From Toxoplasma gondii ME49 (taxonomy: Eukaryota > Apicomplexa > Conoidasida > Eucoccidiorida > Sarcocystidae), in contig NC_031468.1 in the NCBI RefSeq assembly GCF_000006565.2, forward strand, positions 930,001 through 994,000: DNA of 64,000 nucleotides, read 5' to 3'. Below the pieces are notes generated by a model. That model did not search any database. It worked only from the letters and a program-made list of their open reading frames with translations, and was not told the DNA's origin. This document shows positions 34,401 through 46,400 of this stretch, in pieces (the first letter of the stretch is position 1; every line of letters begins with the position of its first letter). Position numbers and translations under genes: made by a program.

Positions 34401-37400
34401 GGACTGGCGAATGGGGCCCTCGACTGCGTTCATCCTTTTGGCTTTTCGGCCCGACGAGCGAGACAGCCCTGCGGCGACACGGCTTCGAATGTTCGGGACG
34501 TTGCCGCAGATGCCGGCGAGAAGCAGAGCCTTCAGACTCCTCACCATCACGTAGCGGCAGAGAGACGAGAGTTGCTCGATTCGCAAGACGCGCTCCGCCA
34601 CGAAGACGTCTGGGCCGTCAATGAGGAAGCCGAGGAACGCGGCAAGGGCCTCCTCCTTCTCTTGCTCCTCCTCCTTGAGGGCCACCGGCGACAGGTGCGA
34701 GACACACGGTGGGGAGAGAGACGGAGAAGGCAGGTGGAACGGCGCGTGCGACCCGGGGAATGTGTAGGGAGGGAAGGGACGCGACACCGGGCGGAAGCAA
34801 ACAGGCCATTTGTCGAGAAGCGAGTCGCTCTTGTCCTGCGGTGAAGCGCTCGTCTTCCCTCCTGTAGAGCTCAGGTCGGCGTCTCGCAGTTGGGGAGACA
34901 CGCCCTCGCGGGGTATCTCTCCCGCGCTGTTCCTCCTTTCTTCTTCACCGCGGTCGCCGCCCGGGGCGGCCCCTCCATTTCTTCTGACGAAGTGTCTCAA
35001 GGATTCGGACATCGCGTCACTTGCGGCGCGCCGTCTCAGACGAAATCCGTCTTCTCGCCCTGCTCCGTCGGTGCCGAGAGAAAAGGAGGAAGACGCTGCC
35101 ATCCGAAGGCCACTCGAGCCGGGAGCGAACTGGTGGGGCCCGAAGGGCGAGCCCAAGAACCCCAGGCCGCCTTCTCCGCTGCTTTTCCGAGGGCCGTAGC
35201 AGAAATTGGTTGCGTGCATGTGTGGAGGAATGCTGTAGAACCGAGGCGAACTGGGCGTTGTCGGCTGGCTGCCAAAAAAGTCGAGCGCAGTGGTGCCATT
35301 GGACAGGAGCCGGAAGCCGTCGCTTGCCGTCCCTTCGGTCGTGTCGGTGCCTGCTTGAGTGAAAAGTCGCGCAGGCAAGAGTCTCCCACCAGGGCCCCGT
35401 TCACCCCACGAGAAGGACGAACGGCGGTCGATCGCTGCGAGAGTCCGACTGCTCATCAGTCGCCTCAATACTTCGAGATTCGGAGTCACAGATTGTCTCA
35501 GCGCGCTCTCGGCGCTCGTCAACCTACTGAAGCTGCCGGGTCGGATGCCGCCGCCCCCGACGATCGAGGCTAGGGGCCCGAAGCTGGTGGAGCCGTACGT
35601 GGAGCCGAACGGGCGCGACGATACACTTGCCCCTCGAGTCGGCACAGACAGCAGCCCCGGCATCGACCGCTGGTGGGTGAAGAGCCCCCGCAAGTGTTCA
35701 AGCGGCGCGTGTGTCAGGCAGGCATGTCTCGACAAAGATTGGGCCGGGAAAAGCGGACCAGAAGGGGATGATGACAGACTCAGACTTCCCGACGCGAAGC
35801 TGCTTCCTTGGTGCCGGGAAAGATGGAGATCGTCATGGAGACCGCCAGGCAACGGAGAGGCATCTGGAAAAAGGAGACAGTCGTCTGCTGCGGCTCCACC
35901 GGAAGACGATGCATCCACCATCGTCGCCCCTGCTGCTCCGGACAGCTCGGCACTCACTGCCATGACAGTGCTGTGGCCGTCCGGCCCGACCACCATGCGG
36001 TACAGGGGACCCGTGGAGACGGAGTCGACGCACGAGAGAGACCGCGTCTGGTGGCGAGGAGGGAAGCGCGTCACTGTCGGGAGAGCCGAAGCTGCCGAGT
36101 AGGGTGCAACGAAAGCTGCTTCGTCCTCCAAAAGACCGGAAATCAAACTCCCTCTACACCCCGCATGCGTCGACACCGTGCTCTCTGTCCACCCGCCTCG
36201 ACAAAGGCGTACCGGGGACATCGCGTAAAGCGATCCGCCCGGCGGGGCCAACAGGCCCGAGGGACAAACCTGGAGAATCCACTCGCACCTCAAACGTATC
36301 TGGCGGCGCTCCTTGGCGCGGAGCGTCTCCTCCGACTCCGGGAACGCATGTACGCTTTCGCGCTCTCTTCCCTGCTCAGCCCCCGGGCTCGCCGGCGAGG
36401 TCAGACTTAACGCCCCTGTGGCAGGGGTTCGCCAGAGTTCTTCTCCCGCCCCGGGCCGCCCAGCCTCTTCGCCCCCAGCAGGTCCCTTGGCCCACGTATC
36501 CTCGTTCATGGGTGGAGTTGCCGCCGTTCGCTGGGCCTTCCGGCGTTGCCAGCGTTCCAGCAGCTGGACGGCAGCTTTGCGCGACTCCGAGGCGACGATT
36601 TGGAGAATCCTCAGCGTTTCTTCCTGTTCTTTTTCCCGATAAGACGCATGGCGAACGTCAAGTGCAGAGACACTGGTGGGCTTCTCGCGTCCTCCTCGAT
36701 GAACGAGTGTGGAAGACGTTGCCGGGTTTCTCTTTCCTCCCTCGCTTCCTGAGTCAGGACTCCCGTTGTCTTCTTTCTCACCGCGCCTTCCTTTTGAAGG
36801 TCTTCCTTCTGTCTCTGTCTCCTCTCTGGCCACAGCGGATCCACTGCACTGCGAGCTTGAACTAAGGTCACCCTGGGAGGTCCGTGGATCTCCACGATAA
36901 CCCAGCAAGTGGAGAAGAGCGGCAGCAATGCTGTGCTGAACAGACGCCAAGGACGGATGGAAAGCTCGCAGACTCGGTCCGAAGGCTGCGACAATGTCTG
37001 GCTCGCCCTTGAAAAGGCCCAAAAGAACGGGGGATGGCGAGGTCCCCGCGGGCGGCGGCGCGAAGGGGTGCGGCGAAGGCGGTCGGAAAGAGGAAGAGCT
37101 TCCTGAAAATGTGGACGTTGCCTGATGACGATCCGCAAAAGCCGAAGACTCAAGTCCCCCTGCCCGAGGCGGCGACGATCCTGGGAGGGGCCCCACCGCC
37201 GCAAAGGGCCTTAGGCCGGCAACTGCCTCGTTGTCGCACAATTCTCGTCTGTTCTCGTCAGGAGAAACGGACCCCGAGGCCAGAGAAGGTGTGTCTGTCT
37301 CTCTTTCTCTCCGTGAATGCCGGTCCCGGCCGTCGCTCCAATCCTCCACATCTCCATCTCGACCCCTTCTGAAGGCCGCGTCTGGTTCCCTCGTGTCTGA

Positions 37401-40400
37401 GCCTCTCTCTCTCGCTTTTCTTTCCAGCAGAGCCGGCGCCGCGAGGCGGTCGTTCTCCGCTTGTCGCGTCCTCTTGGTCACGGCCTCATCCTCCCCAACT
37501 GGCTTCAACGGCTGTGTCGCGGAGAGGAACTCCTGAACGGCCCGAGGCAGGCTGAAGTGGTTTGTCCGAAGCGAGCCGCAGGTCTTGGCACTGCACTCGA
37601 GAACCATCAAAACGGTTCCCCTCAGGGCTCCCTCAACGGCCTGGAAGCCGTGGCCTGGGGGAGCGACGCGGTAGGTCGCGCCTGTCAGAAGCAGGGGTGG
37701 CAGGCCCGCTGCCGAGGCCGTCATCTCCAAGTAGGCTTCAGCATATTTGTCTCTGGAGCCAGCTAGCGAGTTCTTGGCGCCGCTCGGCGACACAAGAGGC
37801 GAGGAGAGGCCCGCGCGGGAAGAAGGCGACCCAAGAAACGCGGAGTCTGCTCCCGGAGAGCTCGCCGCGGGCGATGCGGGGAACGGAGATCGGCTCTGTC
37901 CTGCGAGCGTTTCGAAGGTGGCGAGGGCCGAGGGAATCGAACCGAGCGCCACGAGGATGTCACTCGCAACCGCCACGAACCCCAGACAGACTTCCACGAT
38001 GGGATGTAGCTTCTTCTCCGGACATGCATCCCGGAGAAGCGGATGCAGCAAGCCATGCGGGTCTTCGGTCTCTGCGCAGTCCCGGCCTTCGTCTCCGCCC
38101 TCGGACGCGCAGGAGCTCATCTGGCGAAGAAGCAAGAGAGCGCGAAGCGCCAGTCGCAGGATCAGCGGCCAGAGACGCAGCGTCATTTGCACGAGGGCGA
38201 GCACGACCATGGAATTCTTCTCAGTCGCACCCGCGGCCCCGTCCTTGCGTCCAGGAGTCAGGTTCTTGAAGATGTCGTCTGTGGCGATGTTGTCCCCCGC
38301 ATCTGCGCCGTCTCCACCCTTCTCAGATCCATCAAAACTCGAAAGCAAAGACGCGAACTGAGTGAGGACTCGAAGCACTGCCGTCTTGAGGAACGCACAG
38401 CCGTGGAGAAACGGAGGCGGCAATCCCGCGGAAGCAGGTCCGAACTCTGTTTCGCGCATCGGAACTTCAACGGGGGTCAGCACGCCGGCACTGAACTCAA
38501 TGGGCTCCAAAAGAGCGTTCCTTCGAACTTTTTTCGGGGCGTCTGAAATCGTCTGACTGTCACTTGGGTATCCTGTCGGCTGTCGGCCGTCCGTCAGCCC
38601 AGCTGCAACCCGATGATCCTCAGATGTCCTAGGATTGGCCTCGTCGTGCTCGAGTTCACGCTCCTCTCTCCCTTTCGCGACGCTTCGGTCGACTTCCTGG
38701 TTGTCCCTGTGTGGGTCTCCAGGAGGCCCGTTTGACTCCCTCACCTGATCAGCCCGTCTGAGTGGCATGATCTCGCGGCTCCTTCCTGTTCTCGCGCTCT
38801 CTCGAATGCCCGAGCCGTTGATAGGAACGAATCTCCCTAGGCCGTCAGAGAGAACGATGGCTTGCATCATCGCCGCCAATACACTCTGCCCTGAGGCGAG
38901 AAGACGCCGCAGCAATTCCTCCAAGCAGCTGCAAACATCTTCGAGTCTCTGCAGATGGTGATCCTCTTCCGACCAGCTTCCGTGTCTCAGGCGCCCCGAC
39001 AGCCACGCAGGGGACATGGGCGGGGGTCGGCGAGGCGCGGAAGAGTCCAAGAGTTTTCCGGAGTCGTCCGCGCCGGGATACCCCGCTCTGTCTCCAAGAC
39101 CTGTCGGCAGTCGCTTCGAGGGTGTATGCTGTTCCCCTGGGCCGAGAGGCGGACCTTGCCCTGTGTAGGAAGCGTCCTGGGAGAAGAAGCCGGGGTCGTA
39201 GGGGTGACCCAAATGACGGTGAGGCAGCAATGTGTCGGGCATCGCTAGGTAGATGAGGAGTTGCTTGATCCACTTTTGAGCCGCATGTCGAGCTAATAAC
39301 CCCGCGACTTCGCCTGCAAGACCCGGCGTGGAGCATGCGGCGTCTCTGCAGTCTTCTTGCCTCTGGGCTGGAGTCCCGCATTCTCGGTCGTTCCGTAGAG
39401 CCCACCGGGACGCAGAGGAGGAGGCACATCGGCTTGTGAAGAGCGCAGAGTCAACAGGTGGGCTCCAGAACACCGATTTTGGCCCGGCGCGCGAGGCGAC
39501 CGAGTCGAAGAGGCAGCGATGCAACAGCTGGAGACGGTAGTAGAAAGCCGTCCCGCAGAGCGCGGCGAGAGGAGAAGCGGCGGAGCGCGAGAACGGAAAA
39601 AGACCAGGGCATGCAGATTTGTCTCCCCTGGAGGCTGCCGTCGCCGCGCTTATCGCGACGCCGCAGCTGGGGCTGCTCAAGAGGTGGGGACAGAGGACAA
39701 AGCGAGAGGACCATTCAGGACAGGCTGTCGAGTTCGTCGCAAAGGCAGTGTACGCGAAGAACTCTGCGGAAGCATCCTGGGGGTAAGTCACGCTGTAGAA
39801 GGGAGAACGAGCTTTCGCGACGCTCGGAGGGACGCGGTCGCTTGGCAGCCTCCTCGGCGTCGGGAGATTTGCGCTCCTCCCTGCGGACCTCGCCCCAGAG
39901 CCAGCGGCCGAGACGCGCGAGAGAGACGGGAGGCGCAGGGCATCCTCGATCTGGCGCTCAGTCTGGGACATCAGAGACCGGAAGAACGGCCAGAATCCAC
40001 TGTTTTCGAGACAGGACAGCGAAAAGCGCAGAGCGTCGATCCGCGCGGCCGCTGTGTCTTGGTACGACGCCGACCGCAGGGAGCTGCGCAGGTGTGGGAA
40101 GAGACTGTCGCGTCTCTGGCGTTTCCGGAAGTGACCCGAAGTGGCGGACGCCTGCATCGAACGAGACAGATGCACGCGGCGAAGCGGCCAAGAAAAGCAA
40201 AGGTCACTCTCAGGGGGGAGAGCCTGCCCGCTCCAGTTCGAGCGGAGAGAGGCCGCTTCAGCACTCAGGCCAGAAGTCGATGAGAAACCCTCCCAGGCTC
40301 TCGGCAGGCAGTTGCCCTTCACGAAGCTTTCCGGAAAGCTCTCTCTGCCTCCATGCACAAGGTGTGCGCTCGCAGAGGCGAAATGCGTGGCGTCGCTTCG

Positions 40401-43400
40401 ATGTGTGGGACTGCAGGAACGACTGGGAGGGGTGAAGGGGCAGAAGGGCGCGTCTCTTCTCAAGCTTGCAGGGCTGCGTCGCGGCTTTTTGCCCGTAGGC
40501 TTCACGCACAACGTTTGAGGTTCTTCCTTTCTCCCGTCTTGGTCAGCCTGAACCTCGCGCAAAAGACGGTGGACGATCACCTCGCAGCCTCCCGCGGCGT
40601 CGAGGACACTCAGCGCCTGACGGACCAGAGCGTCCTCGAAGGGGCGCATGTTGGACGCCAGAAGCTTCAAGAAACTCTGGATTTTCTCCGGCAGAACTCT
40701 CCAGAGAAGCGTGGTGAGCAGCGGCGCCTGGATAGACGAGAACAGCTTCAGAGCGGCGCGGTGGAGAAGCCAGACCGCCCCCTCGGCGTCCATCTCCTCC
40801 TGAGCACCGAGACAGAAGCAGACAGCGCAGCAGCGAGGACCGCAGAGAGCGGAAGGTCCCGCGGGCGCCTCCGCAACGAGGCGGGCGCTCCTAGAAGAGC
40901 AAACATCCACAGTGCCCTGCGAAGAAGAGAGGGAAGTGACAGATCCTTGACTGCTTCGTCGAATCCAGGCCGGAAACGCGTCCGAAGACGCCGGCCCCAC
41001 CGCCGTGGGAGTGGCAGGCGCAAAATCTTGACGGTGAGTGCGGGAAACAGGCGACGAACATGCAGAGCCTCCAGCGAGGCTGAACCGGAGCGGCTCGTGT
41101 GCAGACGGCAAGGCAGGATTTCCGGAGAGATGCAGCGGGGAAGAAGTTGGAGACGCCGAGAAAGATGTGTGGATCTCGGAGCCGTTATTGCCAGTGACAG
41201 CCGCAAGTGTGGAGGGAGAAGCCCCAGAACCCTGTGGAAGGCTTCTGTCGCCCTGCGAGGAAACTTCAGAACGCTTGTCCCTCGGATCTGCAGGCCAACG
41301 GCGAGCCGAACAAGACACGACAGGCGGAGGGGCATCGTGCTCGAGCAGGAAAAGGAGGCAGTCGAAGAAGAGACCACTCAATCGGTCGAGTGTCTGAGGC
41401 TGTCGGATCAGCTGATGCCGAAGTTCAGCAACGACATGCGAGTCCTCCAGAAAGGCGCGGAACGAACCTAACAAGGAGCAACAGACTTCGGCTCGAGTTC
41501 TCCACTTCGACCGAAGGAGGACGTGTCTCTGGCCACTGCAGGGAGACAGCAAAGGCAGTTCCGAAGCGCCAGTTCCGGCCTTCCCTGTCACGCCATCCGG
41601 TCGGGCAATCTCTCTCTCGAGTCTCGCGGGCTCTTCGTTCACGGGAAGGAGTCGCAAGCCGGAAACGGAAAGCATCGACGAAGCCAGGGAAGCGTCGACC
41701 TCGCTAGCTGGCGCGGGCACAGAAGAGGCGGACGAGGAAGAGGGGGAACACCTAGGAGCTGAAGCCTGGAGGGAAGAAGAGGCGCCAGAGTTTGAGACCG
41801 ACCAGAATGAGGGGGAAGCGATGGCGGGGGAGAGATTCGTTGAAGCACCAGAGGAACGGTGAGAAGGAGAAGAAGCCGCACTGAAAGCGCTCGCTTTTTC
41901 TGATTCTCCCTCTTGACGCTGACCATGATGAGGGTTCCCTGCTTCCTCCTCTCCACAGGCTTGAGGCTCTGGAAACAGTCCGGATGCATGCGCAGACTCT
42001 TCTTCGTGAAGCGCGGCCCTGACAGCCTCGGCTCTTGCCCTCTTCAAGGCCAGACACTGCAAGTCGAGGGAACTGAGAAAACTCTCAAACAAGACAGCAG
42101 CCTTTCCCGGAGCAGAGAGAATACCAAAAGCGTAGCCAACGACTCCGGGGCTTGTCTCTCTGTCTGCACCAGTCGCGCCGACACCCCGCGTATCCCCTGC
42201 TGTCTCGTCCTCACTGGCCGTGGCCCATGCCTCCAGCCTCGCCTCGGAGACACCTGTCGGTGGTCTCGTTCGCAAAACGAGGTTGTGTAGACAAAAGACG
42301 CAACGCTGAAGCAGATCCTCGAGACTGAAGAGTCCCGCCTTCTTCACTTTGCCGCCGAGCAACGGCTGGAACGTCGGAGACAGCCCAGCACCTTTGGAGC
42401 CTCGACAGTCGGACGACGTGGCGGCCTGTGCAGGCGAAGTCCATGTGAGAGTCTCTGGGTCGAAGAACCCGTCTCTGAGTCTACTTGTCTCCGCTGGTCT
42501 GGCTTTCTCGTCGTTCCCCTGACTGCCGGCTCTCTCCCAGGAGGGGAACCTAGAGCACTCTCCCACGACCTCATTTTCTCCCTCGTCGTCTCCCGAGGAG
42601 AAAGAGGCAGTGGACGAGTCGTCGTCTTCTGCGAAGGCCTCCACCTCCTCTCCCATTACCGCCCCCTCGTCGAAAGCCGCGCCTCCGAATCTCGCGGCGC
42701 GCCTCGCCAGTCTCTCACCTTGCGGACTCCACCCGTTCGCGCTCCACCCGTCGACAGCGTCGGGGCCTTCGCCGGACTCTTCTGCTGCCGCCGCTGGCTC
42801 CCCGCAGAGGAGACGCCTCCGGCGTAGCTCTTCAATGAAGCCGAGAGACCACGATGGCTGTGAGGTTACGCGGAGCGACGCTCGCGGCGTGGTCTCCGCG
42901 CGGACCAACACCTCGTTTGCGGGGTTCACCGACAACGTCGAGGACAAGAGAACAGAGGGGCCCGGTAGCGGGACGGAACACAGCTTCTGGCCGTTGGCAA
43001 AGACGACAATGTGGTGTCTGTCTTTTCTCTTCGACGCTGTGCACTTGCTCTTCTCCGTCTCGCCCCCAAACAGAGAAAACTGGGAACGCTGAGGTCCAAA
43101 CATCGCCGCTCCTCCGTCCTGACTGGATGTTCGATGGCCATGTCTCCGTCGCCTCGATCGCAGTCCTGCCTTTTCTTGCCCTGCCTCTCGCATGCGTTCT
43201 TTCCTGGGCAGTCCCAAGGTGTCCTTCTCAGTACCGTTCCTCTTTCTCGCCGCTCTCTCGAGTCGACCAGAGTCGCAGACGCCAGGGTCGGGAAGCAGCC
43301 AGTCCTGCGCGATGCCCTGTTCTTCGCCTTCTCCTGTGTGGTCGACGAGAATGTCTAGAACGATGGAGTGGATGCCGCGAATGTCGAAGAGTGCGGCTCG

Positions 43401-46400
43401 GACTGATTTCTTCCCCCTTTCTTGGGTCTTTTCCACGAGGTCCGCGTCCGAGTCGGAGGCCTCCCGCGAACTGAACGCTGCGCCGCGACCTGGATACAGA
43501 GGCGACCCGCTGTCGCTGGTTAGAAGAGAGTCTGCGGAGTCGCCAGGCTGCACCGCCGTGCATTTGTTCCTCGCATTAGCGCCGAAGACCCCCCTCTGTT
43601 CTCCACCATCTGTTTCTTCTTCCTGCTGAACCCAGACGACGAGAGCGTCATTGTTCAGCTCCAAGCGGAGGTGGACGTCGCCCTCGTCCACGCCCCCCAA
43701 CCCGGTTCTGTCTCCGCCCTCGTTCGCGGTTCTCTGACTCAGTCGCAATCTTCTTTCGTTCCCGTAAATGATCTCCATACAGCAAGAAAGGTCGCTGCAT
43801 CCAGTTCCGAGACGACGGGGCTGGCTGCGGCCCGTGAGTCCCCCGCCGCGAGGTCCGTCGAAGTCCTCGGCGGAGCCGTAGTACAGACTTCCTCCTGGCG
43901 TGACGAGCGGCCCACAGTCGCCATGAAGAGGCGAGCCTACGAACGAGTGTTCTTCAGGTCTCCGGTTGCTCGGCGAAGGCACCGAGAAGCCCCACTGCAG
44001 ACTTTCGTGCAGTTCGAGAATGAGCTGGAAGCAGTAGGCCCCGAAGGCGGGGATCGGCGAAGAGAGAAGAAGGGTGCGAGACGGAAACGCCGGAGCCTCT
44101 GAAGAACCGGTGAGTTTGCCCGCCTCCTCTCGTCCTTCTTCCTTCTCGGCACCGCCTTCATGGAAAGAAGCGCCTCCCGACGAGCTGGGAAAATCTGAGA
44201 ACGTGAGGGGGAACTGAAGCGCCAGAAGCTCAAGAAGTTGAAGCGAAGGATACGGCGAGGGAGGCAAAACACACTCTCCGAGGAGCGGACCGCGGGCGGC
44301 TGGCAGGCTGTCATTCGACGCCCAGAAAGCCGCATGCTGGCCAGTGAGTGAAGCTCGGCGAGATTGGGAAGATACATGCGACGCAGACAGGGAAGCAGAG
44401 GGAAGAGGAGGCCGCGAAACATTCGCAGATTGGGGAAGAAAGCAAGCAGAGGTGCGATCCACGGGTTCAGGATAAGGCTGTGATGGCGCATCGACGCCAA
44501 AACACCCGCTTTGGGGCTTTTCGGAAACAGGCAAATCAGACAAATTTATCGATCCTGAGTCGCGGCGCCCCATATGGGAGCAGTCACTTTTCTGAACAGG
44601 AGACGAAGGGTCCTCTTCTCTCTTGTGTGTCTCGTTCCGTCCCTCTGACTCACGTTCTCCCTGCTGGGTCATCACCGTCGAGAAAGGCAAGGAGGTGCGT
44701 CTCTGAGCAGATGCTCCGGGTTCGCCTTTCCCGGTAGACGCACGGACAGACACCGGCGAACAGCAGGAATCGATGTCGCTGTGTTTCCCTCGTCCTGCTC
44801 CCGCCGTTCTAGACTTCTCCACCCTGTGCCCCCCAGCGGTGGTGATTTCCGCGGTTTTGCCGTCCCCCGGACTCGCGGCCCTCATCGTGTTCGCTGTCAA
44901 GGCGGCCAGCTCGGCTTCGGCCCGGTCAACGGCGGCGAGGAGCTGCTGCAGAAACTTGACAAAGTCCAGGAGCGAAACGACAGATGAGCCGTGAAGCGAG
45001 AGAAGGAGCAGAGCATCGAGACACCGTGCTAAGACGCCAACCTCCTCGTCCTCGCTCAGGGCTCTCCTCGTCTCCTCGTGAAGGGACGAAGCCAGTGAAA
45101 CGTCGGGCCTCCCCCCGAGTCTCCGAGCGCGGGGGAACGGTGCAAACAGCGGCCGCGCGCTCCCTTGCTCTGAAGGCCCCTGGTTCTGCAGAAAATCCGG
45201 CGCAAGTCTGCCTCCAGCCTCGTGTTGAGTTGCCAGGAAACAAGACTGAATTCTGGACACAAAAAGGCGTCTGACCACGGCGAACAAAAGGCTCGCAGTG
45301 CTTCCTCGAGTCGTCTCACCTGCGCCTCCAACAGCAAGAGACAGGTTCGTATCGTACGAAGGCAAGCAGGGAGAAGCGCTGAATCTTCTTTCCGATACAA
45401 ATGGCGAGTGGAAGCCGCGACCGGCATCTTCGTTGTGGCGGGACGGAGAAGCGCAGAGCGACTCTCGCCTTCCCGAGGGGGCTTCTGCGCCCTCGCGTCT
45501 CGGCTCCAGACCTCCGCATCGGAAATGCCCTCTCGCATCGGCAGAGGGAGAGAAAAACGAAGGCCGCGAGCCTGCCAGGGTGTGACGCACAGCGTCCACG
45601 TACCGTGCAAGAGCCTCGAGCGCTACGGCGTGAGGTGACTCCAGCGCGCGCCTGAAGGTGAGCCCCAGAGAGCCGTGGGAGGCCTCCTGAAGCCCCAGGC
45701 CTGAAAGGTACCCTTGAACATAGCCTTGGGAGTGGCCGGGGGACCCGCACCGAAACGCGTTCGAGGCCGTCAGAGACAGAGCAGAGAAAGTCGGCAACCC
45801 CGAGGGCGAAGCCCACCCGGTAAGGTCTCCGTGCCTGGGCGAGGGTCCCGGACTTGCTTCGGAAAATAAAGCATCTGAAGACAGAGCAAGCGAGCAAATG
45901 CCGCAGGCGTTTTCGACCCCAAAGACACTTAGGGCAACGCGCGAAGTACAGAAAACGCTATCCGCTGTGAAGCCGCAAAAATCACCGGCTCATCATCAAA
46001 CTCCCAAGCAGCTCACTATACACGCACGCAATCGTGCAGGCTACGGAAAAACCTACTTCAACGCATGTGGACGCCGAAGAGCGTCGGGGTGTACTGCCGA
46101 GAGTTAGGTGCCTACAATTTATGCACTGTGCAGAGATGCATGTGTCGAAAAAAGCGAGCAAACAACCTCAGAGAGCAGGGCAGCAGAAACGAAGAAAGAC
46201 GGCGTTTTTTCAGATCAGTATGGCTCCGAAGAGAATTAACTGCGCCTCATGCGTCCGAGTATTCGCAGATCTGCGTCAAGCAACTCAACTGTCTCACCTC
46301 TAAAGGGGACTCGCCGGAAGCCAAGATCGTTTTCGCTGGGGGAAACGCCCTCGAGGAGTGATTCAGTAAGGAGACCCACAAGGGGGTAAAGAAGTCTGGC

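Larger units (their letters stand above)
12441..45874 (-). other. HECT ligase coding exon 2: a 33,434-nt uninterrupted exon
   Basis: One open reading frame runs without a stop from the acceptor at 45874 to the CAG/GTGAGT donor at 12441/12440. It supplies residues 909-12053. Conserved hydrophobic islands alternate with long Ser, Pro, Gly, Arg and Glu-rich spacers, the usual style of very large coccidian proteins. A frame this long cannot persist by chance, and the HECT sequence at its 3' end proves the strand and frame. An in-frame stop-free intron within it remains possible. Confidence 0.9.

Noticed and set aside
40353..41471. Plus-strand open frame of 372 codons
   Set aside because: It lies antisense to the giant exon and is Arg/Gly-rich, as expected for the reverse frame of GC-rich coding DNA. 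No domain or splice context. The same holds for plus-strand frames at 22210-23208 and 39458-40435.
45795..45797. Start of the giant protein at 45797
   Set aside because: This codon is TTG. The frame is open upstream to a strong acceptor at 45874, which joins in phase to an ATG-started exon at 49022.
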